35,537 bases of DNA from positions 1-35,537 of the IMG/VR virus record IMGVR_UViG_3300047546_001721; one strand, given 5' to 3'. Numbering within the stretch: the first letter of the stretch is position 1; each line of letters opens with the position of its first letter. Of the stretch, positions 25,070-32,332 are shown piece by piece. Below the pieces are notes generated by a model, which was not told the origin of the DNA, searched no databases, and was given only the letters and a program-made list of their open reading frames with translations. Both the position numbers and the translations under genes were made by a program. The stretch comes from a virus.

Positions 25070-25782
25070 TAAAACTTCTTTTCTACATTTAGTCTAATTG
25101 CTTTTACTTCGTGTTCTCCAAGCTTATTCCCCATATAGTCAACAGCATCTCTATAGTAATCTGTCCATTCTCCAGCTGCATTAGCTTTTGCTGCTGCTTC
25201 CATAGCTCCTTCTAATGTGAGAGGAATTTCTCTTTCAATTGTAGGAGCCATGTGGCCTGGATACATATTTGCTGTTGAGTTATTTAACTCAGTAAGAGAT
25301 ATTGGCATTATTGCAATAAAAGGTTCATTGGCTTTAATTGTTATTGGAGAAAATGGTTTTGTAATTTTCCATGCAACAGTTAATGGCCCCTCAAAAAATG
25401 ATGAACTTAATAATGTTGTTACTGCTTGAGCTCCATCAACAAATTGATTTGGTACTGGAAATGAAAGCAGCGTGTAATTTGGATCAGTTCTAAATATTAA
25501 ATCAGTTTCAAAATTAATTACTGCGTGTCCTCTACTTGTTTTACAATATTTTTCTCCTGCTAGTACCTTTACATTATCTGGATAAGTTGTTATCTGACCG
25601 TCCCACATAAATGTAATATCTTCTGGAAAAGAAAGTCCCCACCCTAATTGATTGCTTAGGGTAAGAGGAAAGCATCTATATGCATGTTTTTCTGCAGTAG
25701 CGTCCATCCAATCACGCTTTGCAGAAAGAGGAGCTATGTTTGCTGCATTATCAGAAACTTTATAAACATTTAAATTTATCAT
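25069..25782 (-). CDS. DUF6065-like paralogue 1, function unknown
   Basis: 237 residues; its ATG overlaps the upstream TGA (ATGA). SAKRDWMDATAEKHAYRCFPLTLSNQLGWGLSFPEDITFMWDG (20-62) matches the DUF6065 opening as I recall it: R-x-W-M-x-x-T, then R-C-x-P-L, then N-x-x-G-W. Later landmarks NYTLLSFPVPNQFVDG (102-117) and IKANEPFIAIMPI (149-161) align with those of the next gene. The C-terminus is helical (EGAMEAAAKANAAGEWTDYYRDAVDYM). There is no metal triad of the dioxygenase type. Sitting inside a run of hydroxylases suggests a joint pathway, but no reaction can be named. Confidence 0.8.
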   Translation of the reverse strand: MINLNVYKVSDNAANIAPLSAKRDWMDATAEKHAYRCFPLTLSNQLGWGLSFPEDITFMWDGQITTYPDNVKVLAGEKYCKTSRGHAVINFETDLIFRTDPNYTLLSFPVPNQFVDGAQAVTTLLSSSFFEGPLTVAWKITKPFSPITIKANEPFIAIMPISLTELNNSTANMYPGHMAPTIEREIPLTLEGAMEAAAKANAAGEWTDYYRDAVDYMGNKLGEHEVKAIRLNVEKKF

Positions 25783-26519
25783 AAAACTCTCTGTTCTGCT
25801 GGCACAAACTTCTTTCCTTCTGTTATATGGTTATATTCGTAACTTGCTTCTATCTCTCTATACAAAGGAGTATGTGGAGCTTCCTGATAATCTAACATAG
25901 TTACTACAGAATATTTTACTCCAGATTTTACTGGCATAGCTGCATGAGAATAAATAAATGATGATGGAAATAAATATAAATCTCCAGCTTTTGGTTTTAC
26001 ATTAACGCCAAGTTTATCAAAAAATAATTCTCCGCCTTCGTAGTCATCATTTATATATCCTACTGAAGATAAGACGCATACATACGAATAACCATGATCT
26101 GAATGTACTTGAAAGTGTTGATCTTTTGCATATTTAATAAAGTTAAAAGACTCCCAATAGTTCAATGGTGGAAGTTGAAACATTTTCATATAATCAGCTA
26201 CTGCTGCTAATTGTAGCCCTTTTGCTTCTCTCCAAATTTGTCTTAATTCTATTTCATCTTCAGTAAAATCTTCTGGTTCAACATGCACACCGTTTCCTAG
26301 CATTAAAGATCCGCCATTATTTTCTTTAATCTTAAAATCCCAAGCATCCCTATAATCTTTATTTAAGTTATCATATCCAACCTGAGCTAGGTTCCAATGC
26401 TTCTTTCCTTCTGTCTTTGAAAGAACAGCCTCTAGCCTTTCAGCAAATCTATATTCTTTTGGAAACACATTGCGGTAAACAATAATTCCAGGATATATGG
26501 TTTCAGCATTTGGTAACAT
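25779..26519 (-). CDS. 2OG-Fe(II) dioxygenase, prolyl 4-hydroxylase-like (enzyme 2)
   Basis: 246 residues. Active site: H139 and D141 (FQVHSDHG), H192 (FIYSHAAMP), K202 (SGVKYSVVTMLDY). The core GYINDDYEGGELFFDKLGVNVKPKAGDLYLFPSSFIYSHAAMPVKSG is nearly superimposable on that of the upstream enzyme, as are the N-terminal AETIYPGIIVYRNVF and the post-core LDY. The two are recent paralogues within the cluster. Compared with its sister it carries an insertion of about 25 residues before the HxD and a longer C-terminal tail. Ligands are intact, so activity is expected. Confidence 0.92.
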   Translation of the reverse strand: MLPNAETIYPGIIVYRNVFPKEYRFAERLEAVLSKTEGKKHWNLAQVGYDNLNKDYRDAWDFKIKENNGGSLMLGNGVHVEPEDFTEDEIELRQIWREAKGLQLAAVADYMKMFQLPPLNYWESFNFIKYAKDQHFQVHSDHGYSYVCVLSSVGYINDDYEGGELFFDKLGVNVKPKAGDLYLFPSSFIYSHAAMPVKSGVKYSVVTMLDYQEAPHTPLYREIEASYEYNHITEGKKFVPAEQRVL

Positions 26520-26525
26520 TTTATC

Positions 26526-27146
26526 TCATTTCTTTTTATGTTTATTGTCTACATAGTCGTCATACTCTTTTGTATGAGCATCGTCATTATAGTCTAGCAT
26601 AGTAACAAAACAATACTTAATTCCAGATTCTACTGGTAAGGCAACATGTGAATAAATAAAAGATGATGGAAAGATTATTAAATCTCCAAATTTAGGTTGA
26701 ATAAATACATCTAGTTTTGGAAATAATAACCCGCCACCAACATAATCATCATTTGGATACCCAACTAAAGATACTGCACACTTATAAGACCACCCGTCAT
26801 CTGCATGCTCTTGGAAAAATTGATTTGGATAATATTTTATAATATTAGTCCATTCCCAAAAATCCATTTTAATTGAGTACATGTTACAAAAATCTTGTAC
26901 TGGCTCATATTGAACATTATATATATCTTTATATAAGTCATGGTCTTTGCCTAAAGCAGACAATTTAAAATCTTGGCAATCTCTATAACTTAAATCGGTT
27001 TCTTCTAAAGATACCTGAGACCTATTCCAACCTGCTTCTTTATTTTCTATTACTTTTTCAATTCTAGAAATAAGATTAAGATCTTTTTTAAAGACGTCTG
27101 GGTATCTCCAGATCCCTGGATATATTTGCTCTTTATTGTAAATCAT
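26526..27146 (-). CDS. 2OG-Fe(II) dioxygenase, prolyl 4-hydroxylase-like (enzyme 1)
   Basis: 206 residues, first gene of the oxygenase cluster and directly downstream of the FFxPP/Hint gene. Active site: H114 and D116 (FFQEHADDG), H167 (FIYSHVALP), K177 (SGIKYCFVTMLDY). The strand GYPNDDYVGGGLLFPKLDVFIQPKFGDLIIFPSS is the family core. ATG 27146 has no ribosome site; a consensus-like promoter lies 7 nt upstream (27182-27154), so a leaderless mRNA is likely. Prolyl 4-hydroxylase-type enzymes modify proline in peptide repeats in other systems; whether this one does is not shown. Confidence 0.92.
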   Translation of the reverse strand: MIYNKEQIYPGIWRYPDVFKKDLNLISRIEKVIENKEAGWNRSQVSLEETDLSYRDCQDFKLSALGKDHDLYKDIYNVQYEPVQDFCNMYSIKMDFWEWTNIIKYYPNQFFQEHADDGWSYKCAVSLVGYPNDDYVGGGLLFPKLDVFIQPKFGDLIIFPSSFIYSHVALPVESGIKYCFVTMLDYNDDAHTKEYDDYVDNKHKKK

Positions 27147-27153
27147 ATTGCTT

Positions 27154-27182
27154 ATAATAACATTTAATTATTAATCAGTCAA
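27154..27182 (-). promoter_or_regulatory. Leaderless promoter of the dioxygenase cluster
   Basis: -35 TTGACT at 27182-27177 (5 of 6 consensus), 17-bp spacer, -10 TATTAT at 27159-27154 (5 of 6), then exactly 7 nt to ATG 27146, which has no ribosome site. The -35 lies in the final codons (Leu-Thr) of the Hint gene. It is the best promoter match in the window and would let the enzymes be expressed independently of the fibre operon. Confidence 0.7.
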
Positions 27183-28781
27183 TGATTTTATAGCACATCC
27201 ATTATAGGCTAACATTGATTCAGCAACAATTAAGCCCCATGGCTCTCTGTATATTAAATATACATCAGTTTTTTTAGGTAATGTTTGAATTGATTCAATT
27301 TTAATATGTTCAAGCTTACCATCAATATAAACCAACATTTCATCGCCAGTCTCTATATCAATAGTAGCTGGAACTATATATTTATGATTTCTTTTTATAA
27401 TAATCTGTTCATTTTGAGATAAATCATATTTTTCATCATCATTAATTCTTACAATATAATCATATTCTCTTTTTTCAATATGGAATACTTTTGATTCAAG
27501 AATTTCTGGCTCTGATAATTCTTTTTGTGACCAAATAACTGATTCATAAATACAATCTTGAGTAACAACTCCAAATGAACAATTTTCATCACCCTTTGGA
27601 AATTCTTTAAACATAACTGTTACTAAATTATCATCTATTACTATGTCTTTAGCCTTCTTATATCCTTCTGCCGTCAAAACATTTGTTTCAGCTGGTATGC
27701 AGAAAGTTGGTGGCGCAAAGAATCTTGGTGGAGAGAAGAATCCTGGTGGCGCAAAGAATCTTGGTGGGGAGAAGAATGCTGGAGGAGAGAAGAATCCTGG
27801 CGGAGAAAAGAATCCTGGTGGGGAGAAGAATCCTGGTGGCGCAAAGAATCTTGGTGGGGAGAAGAATAGTGGTGGAGAGAAAAAGTTTGGTGGCGTAAAG
27901 AAGTTAGGCGGCGCAAAGAAATTTGGCGGCGCAAAGAAGCTTGGCGGCGCAAAGAAATTAGGTGGAGCAAAGAATAGTGGTGGCGCAAAGAAGTTAGGTG
28001 GTGCAAAGAAGTTGGGTGGCGCAAAGAAGTTAGGAGGCGCAAAGAAGTTAGGAGGCGCAAAGAAATTTGGTGGGGCAAAAAAGTTAGGTGGTGCAAAGAA
28101 GCTTGGTGGGGAGAAGAATGTTGTTACGGATCCACTTGATGCTGGTAAAGATGGTCCATTTGCATTATGTGCAACTACTGTATAAACCTGAGTAGTTCCC
28201 ATTGTTTCTCTAATACTAATTGTAGTTGCTGGTGGATTTCCAACAACTTCATAAGGAGAAGCAAGTCCTCCTGGCTGAGTTGTAGTGTCCGAAGAAGTTA
28301 TAACATATTTAGTTAATGGTTTTCCTCCGCTTGTAGAAGCGTTCCATGTAACAACATCTTGACCTCTATTGTCTGCCTGTGTATGTCCTGGGCCAGTTGT
28401 TGTAGATGAAGCAGTAACCCCAGTAGGTGCTGACGGAACAGTTGTAAATGTGGCTGGCTGACTTGGATCTGATGGGACAGATGTTCCATTTACATTTGTT
28501 GCTGTTACTGTTGCTGTTCCCGTTGCGCCTTGTGGTATTCCAACAATTGTTATTGGCGATGAGGTTCCAAATTCTGTGAATGTTCCTTGTGCTCCACAAT
28601 TAATTACAGCTGTATAGCTTACAACTGGTAACTGATTTGGTGGATAATCAAAAGTAACTACACCTGCAGCATTATTAAAAGGTCTGTTTGTTCCTACATC
28701 TGTTACAACTACGTTGATTGGTGGAACTGGCATTTCAAATTCGCCAGAGCTTTGCGTTTTACGACCAACCTTTTTTGCCAC
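27171..28781 (-). CDS. Fn3/Ig-like protein with 23 FFxPPx repeats and C-terminal Hint domain
   Basis: 536 residues; GTG start with AGAAAGG upstream. Residues about 18-115 and 116-220 are two Ig/Fn3-like domains (PPINVVVTDVGTNRP...; VPSAPTGVTASSTTTGPG...TQVYTVVAHNANGPS). Residues 222-359 are 23 contiguous hexapeptides F-F-(A/S/T)-P-P-x. Residues 361-527 read as a Hint/intein-like domain: Cys361 opens CIPAETNVLTAEGYKKAKDI (block A), IETGDEMLVY (475-484) holds the usual Gly-Asp, and the end VYLIYREPWGLIVAESMLAYN resembles blocks F and G, with Asn527. The block-B His is replaced (SQNE, 455-458) and the penultimate His is Tyr526, so self-cleavage may be altered or lost. Nine residues (GCAIKSLTD) follow. 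It is a virion-type protein by neighbourhood, with no signal peptide. Confidence 0.88.
   Translation of the reverse strand: MAKKVGRKTQSSGEFEMPVPPINVVVTDVGTNRPFNNAAGVVTFDYPPNQLPVVSYTAVINCGAQGTFTEFGTSSPITIVGIPQGATGTATVTATNVNGTSVPSDPSQPATFTTVPSAPTGVTASSTTTGPGHTQADNRGQDVVTWNASTSGGKPLTKYVITSSDTTTQPGGLASPYEVVGNPPATTISIRETMGTTQVYTVVAHNANGPSLPASSGSVTTFFSPPSFFAPPNFFAPPNFFAPPNFFAPPNFFAPPNFFAPPNFFAPPLFFAPPNFFAPPSFFAPPNFFAPPNFFTPPNFFSPPLFFSPPRFFAPPGFFSPPGFFSPPGFFSPPAFFSPPRFFAPPGFFSPPRFFAPPTFCIPAETNVLTAEGYKKAKDIVIDDNLVTVMFKEFPKGDENCSFGVVTQDCIYESVIWSQKELSEPEILESKVFHIEKREYDYIVRINDDEKYDLSQNEQIIIKRNHKYIVPATIDIETGDEMLVYIDGKLEHIKIESIQTLPKKTDVYLIYREPWGLIVAESMLAYNGCAIKSLTD
27705..28118 (-). repeat. Tandem 18-bp coding repeat, 23 copies, encoding FF(A/S/T)PPx
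   Basis: 23 in-frame copies of an 18-bp unit (414 bp). The first six residues after the Fn3 part are FFSPPS and the last before Cys361 are FFAPPT. Copies 2-13 mostly encode FFAPPN; copies 14-23 mostly encode FF(S/A)PP(G/R/L/A). Neighbouring units are nearly identical in DNA, for example two successive units around 28020-28060, which suggests recent unit duplication. Copy number may vary between relatives. Confidence 0.97.
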
Positions 28782-28795
28782 TTTTTATACCTTTC

Positions 28796-29296
28796 TTACG
28801 CTGTTAAATCTCCGAATAGAAGCCAAGTGTTGGCATCTCTTTTTAATAATGTTGCCATTGACCATTGTAGTCTTAATTTTCTTCCTGGTGTAAAGTTTAA
28901 TACTACACCAGTTGCTCCTTGAACAGAAGTTTGTCCTGTTCCAGACTGAAGAATATCTATTGTTGTTCCAACTGGAAAATTTAAAACATCGTCTGTTGGA
29001 ATTGTAATAGTATTTGCAACAGTCATTCTCATATCAATGATAGTATCTCTTAATGACAAGCTGTCTAGGGTATAGCTATAATATTGTGTATTAATTGGAG
29101 TTAATGATGGGACACCTTGTTTTGATTGTACCCCATCTGCAAAACTAACTGTGCCTCCCGATAAATCGAGAGACCCAGTTAGTCTTACTGTACCAGCTAA
29201 AGTTGTCTGGCCATTTAATCCCGTAGACCCTTTTACAGATATAGAGTTTACCTGTAGGTCGGCATCGTAATTAAACTTACCCTTATTAAGAGCCAT
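28796..29296 (-). CDS. Small fibre-like virion protein
   Basis: 166 residues; ATG with AAGAGGAGC upstream. The N-terminal part is repetitive beta (NSISVKGSTGLNGQTTLAGTVRLTGSLDLSGGTVSF), as in fibre shafts. The C-terminal part (NTITIPTDDVLNFPVGTTIDILQSGTGQTSVQGATGVVLNFTPGRKLRLQWSMATLLKRDANTWLLFGDL) matches a tail-fibre end domain common in aquatic phages: 'itiP....faiGt.i.iiq.g.gqv...g..gv......g...r.qw....l......W...G.l'. It probably forms a short trimeric knob or attaches to the neighbouring fibre proteins. Confidence 0.75.
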   Translation of the reverse strand: MALNKGKFNYDADLQVNSISVKGSTGLNGQTTLAGTVRLTGSLDLSGGTVSFADGVQSKQGVPSLTPINTQYYSYTLDSLSLRDTIIDMRMTVANTITIPTDDVLNFPVGTTIDILQSGTGQTSVQGATGVVLNFTPGRKLRLQWSMATLLKRDANTWLLFGDLTA

Positions 29297-29308
29297 TTTT
29301 TGCTCCTC

Positions 29309-32300
29309 TTATGCCTGAGCTTCTGTCCAGGATAGTCGTCCGAACACAGATGCTGTCTGGCTACCAAGATTTTGTACAACAATTGTCAAAGTATCTGGTC
29401 CGTCTGGATAGATGTTAGCATTTGAGTTAGCTGAACCTCCTCCAATAATTGAGTTTCCAAGATCTCTAACTGTTGATAGATCAATTGAAGATGCATTTGA
29501 TCCTAAGAAGAAACCACCTGTAGTTTCTCCACCAGATATTGTTATGTTACCTGCTGAGCTATAATCTGCAATCTGTGCAAGAGATGAGTTTGCAACTCCA
29601 GAAACGTTACCGACAGCATTTGTCCATGCAACTGCTGAGCTTGGTAAACCATTTAGAATTGCAGTAACCAATAGTTGTGGAGTTCCTGTAGATGTTGTTG
29701 CGGCAACATCCAAAGCTCTTAATGTTAACTGCATTCTATTAATAAGTTCTCTTTGTCCAAAGGCTGCTGCAATACCATTATCTACAGATGGTGCTACACG
29801 AATTGAGAACAATGCTCTGGATGAACCAGCAGAAATTGATGTAGCAGTTCTCTGTCCGTATGTAAATACGAGAGACTTATCATCATCATATCTTCCGTCC
29901 ATAATAACTGAGGTACCCCAGTGTGATATAGAAGCTGCAAATGATGGGTAAGCCAACTCAACCATTGTTGGTGCTGTTGCAATATATGTAAAGAGTTGTG
30001 CTGATGTAGCTCCCATTGGAGAAACAATTACTCCTGTTGGATTTGCTGTCAAAGCGGCTTTGCTGAACTGTATTGTTAAGTTATTTATATTAGATATAAA
30101 TGTTCCTTCTGGGAAGGAGTCTGAAATTACTCTTTGTCCAACCTGAAGTCCAGTTGCATCAGCAACAGTTCCTGTACTGGCTCCTGCTAAAATTGTAACA
30201 CTTAGGTTTGCATTTCCTGCACGACCTCTTGTTAATCCAGTAAATGATGTTGCAGACTTTGCAGAATAATTCATATATTCATATGTAGTTGCATTTCTAA
30301 CAACTAATGTTCCGCTATTTGGGAAACCTTCAGTTGATCTTACTGTAAGAGCTGTATCTGTAGTTAATACATCCTGAGTGATAATTGTGTATGGAGGCAT
30401 TGTAGAGGATTCGTATCTACCTGGCAAGTTACCTGAACGCATATACGCTTCTGTATTTACGTTGTTGTTAGGCATCTTGTGGCAATAAATTACGTCACCT
30501 TTAGGGCCTCTCACACCCCAACGAATAAATCCTGCACCGTACCATGTATAGTCAATATAGAACATCTGCATCTTTGAAAGATCAATGTTATATTGTGATG
30601 GTCCAGTTCCGTCTAACTTATCTAAATTAAAGTCAGACTGTGGAATCCTTTTTTCTTGTGTCTTTGAAACAATGCAATATGTTGCGCTTGCGCCACGATA
30701 TGCTGGAGTGATTGTTAAAGAGGTATCTGTTGCAATATCTTGAACCTTGTATGACTGACCTCTGATAACAATAAAGTCTCCTGGAATTAATTGCTTTGAG
30801 AAATATGTTGGGAACTCTACGCTTGTCTGCAAAACTGTTGCAGAGCCGTTAGTAACAGTTACTTTACCAGAAAGTTGGAAAGTTGAATTTCTTCTAACTG
30901 CATATAACTTAGTTCCGTCATACTCCCAATATAGACCATTTTGGTTATCAAATACACCAAGTCTATTTTGGCATCCCCACCATGCTTCAATTGAAGCATA
31001 AAATTCACCAGTTGCAACTGTTGTTGTTGGGACGCTTAACGCTGTATATTCAAACTTATCAGCACTAACGATGTTTGTAATTGTAAATGTTCCATTATAA
31101 GCTGACTGATCACATCCACCAATCTTTACAATTGTTCCTGGATTTAAATTGTGCTTTTCTTTTGTTTGAACAGTTACGGTTGTTGTTCCATTACTTGTAA
31201 TGTTTTCAATTCCAGCATATGGCTTAAGAATTGTACCAGATGACATCTGCAAGCCTTTACCTGATTGGTAACGGAAATAACGACGTGTTTGACGAATACA
31301 TTGTGCATAGTTTGAGCCAGCATTTGTACCAAACAAAACACCACCATCATGTGGTCTATGGAAGAATGAAGACTGTGGTCTTACATAAATTGAAATACCG
31401 CCTCCAATTGTTCCTGTTGGGACAGCATCATGATAGAATGCAAATGATGTGGCGCTAAGAATTTGAGCAACTTCTTGATTTCCATTTGGTGGATTAGTTG
31501 TTGCTGTTGCACCCAATACAACAATCTCATTGCCTAGAGCAAGACCATGAGGAATTGTTGTTGTTGCAACTACTCTACGACCAGAGTATGTTAGAGTTGC
31601 AGAAGCACCAATTTGTGCTCCGCTAAACAATACACCTTCTTGAATAATTGTTTTATTAGGATCTAGAATTTGAGTAATTGAAGTTCTGTTTCTTGCGGAG
31701 GCAGTGTATGTAAATGAGTTGCTTCCTCCACCGCTTTCAATAATAAAGTTACCATTAGCAATTTGCAAGAAGGTATCAATAACATAAATAGGTGTTCCAT
31801 TTGCTGGAGCAGTTCCTGAAGAAAGTGTTACTGTAACAATTCTTGAATCTTGAGGTATTGAAATAGAAGAAACGTTAGAAATTGGGGTTGGTCTTGCATA
31901 TGCAAATGGTCTATTGTTATATAAACCAAGATTTTCCCATTTTGAGACCTGTGTTCCATACTCGAAGTCTGTATCAATAAGTGCCTGTGGAGTTGTTACA
32001 CGGAACTTATTTGTTGGATCCAGTTGTGTTTCTGCTGGAGTAAAGCTTTCATTAAATGTATCAATTGTAAACTGAAGCTTATCAGTTGAAGACATAGATG
32101 CTGTGTTAAATTCAAGCACCATTGTGGTATTTTCTACCATGTTTGAATCAGTTGTAGCTGAGTAGGAAGTTGTTCCTAGGCTAGGATCTGAAAAATTATA
32201 AATAACCTGGTTTGTGGTTACGTTTGTAATAAGAAGCAATCTTTCTTTTAAGATTGTCTTCGGAATTGAAATAGTCCGTGTTGACGGAGTAAACGTATAA

Positions 32301-32329
32301 GACGTTTCGAGTAATACTTTTCTTGCCAT
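29309..32329 (-). CDS. Large virion structural protein, fibre/baseplate type
   Basis: 1006 residues; ATG with TAGGAGA upstream, 3 nt after the preceding stop. Beta-rich Ser/Thr/Asn composition, no signal peptide. Distinct segments: an N-terminal beta domain (1-110), then YVIDTFLQIANGNFIIESGGGSNSFTYTA, then FFHRPHDGGVLFGTNAGSNYAQCIRQTRRYFRYQSGKGLQMSSGT (about 320-365). The last is a phrase I associate with large structural proteins of marine T4-like phages. Further on, MFYIDYTWYGAGFIRWGVRGPKGDVIYCHKM and the C-terminal GPDTLTIVVQNLGSQTASVFGRLSWTEAQA also fit that family. It probably forms a fibre or baseplate-associated assembly with the flanking fibre genes. Exact role unknown. Confidence 0.75.
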   Translation of the reverse strand: MARKVLLETSYTFTPSTRTISIPKTILKERLLLITNVTTNQVIYNFSDPSLGTTSYSATTDSNMVENTTMVLEFNTASMSSTDKLQFTIDTFNESFTPAETQLDPTNKFRVTTPQALIDTDFEYGTQVSKWENLGLYNNRPFAYARPTPISNVSSISIPQDSRIVTVTLSSGTAPANGTPIYVIDTFLQIANGNFIIESGGGSNSFTYTASARNRTSITQILDPNKTIIQEGVLFSGAQIGASATLTYSGRRVVATTTIPHGLALGNEIVVLGATATTNPPNGNQEVAQILSATSFAFYHDAVPTGTIGGGISIYVRPQSSFFHRPHDGGVLFGTNAGSNYAQCIRQTRRYFRYQSGKGLQMSSGTILKPYAGIENITSNGTTTVTVQTKEKHNLNPGTIVKIGGCDQSAYNGTFTITNIVSADKFEYTALSVPTTTVATGEFYASIEAWWGCQNRLGVFDNQNGLYWEYDGTKLYAVRRNSTFQLSGKVTVTNGSATVLQTSVEFPTYFSKQLIPGDFIVIRGQSYKVQDIATDTSLTITPAYRGASATYCIVSKTQEKRIPQSDFNLDKLDGTGPSQYNIDLSKMQMFYIDYTWYGAGFIRWGVRGPKGDVIYCHKMPNNNVNTEAYMRSGNLPGRYESSTMPPYTIITQDVLTTDTALTVRSTEGFPNSGTLVVRNATTYEYMNYSAKSATSFTGLTRGRAGNANLSVTILAGASTGTVADATGLQVGQRVISDSFPEGTFISNINNLTIQFSKAALTANPTGVIVSPMGATSAQLFTYIATAPTMVELAYPSFAASISHWGTSVIMDGRYDDDKSLVFTYGQRTATSISAGSSRALFSIRVAPSVDNGIAAAFGQRELINRMQLTLRALDVAATTSTGTPQLLVTAILNGLPSSAVAWTNAVGNVSGVANSSLAQIADYSSAGNITISGGETTGGFFLGSNASSIDLSTVRDLGNSIIGGGSANSNANIYPDGPDTLTIVVQNLGSQTASVFGRLSWTEAQA

Positions 32330-32332
32330 ATT

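Noticed and set aside
25069-25782. Counting this gene, or 24356-25069, as a seventh or eighth 2OG dioxygenase
   Set aside because: Neither product has an H-x-D followed by a distal His and Lys/Arg at the family spacing; they resemble each other and DUF6065 instead.
27705-28118. Regular short repeats that might suggest a CRISPR array
   Set aside because: The units are contiguous 18-bp in-frame coding repeats with no spacers, inside a gene.
27643-28185. Plus-strand open frame rich in GGAKKLGG repeats, opposite the FFxPP array
   Set aside because: It is the antisense reading of the 18-bp tandem repeat; it has no ribosome site, and all genes in the window run on the other strand.
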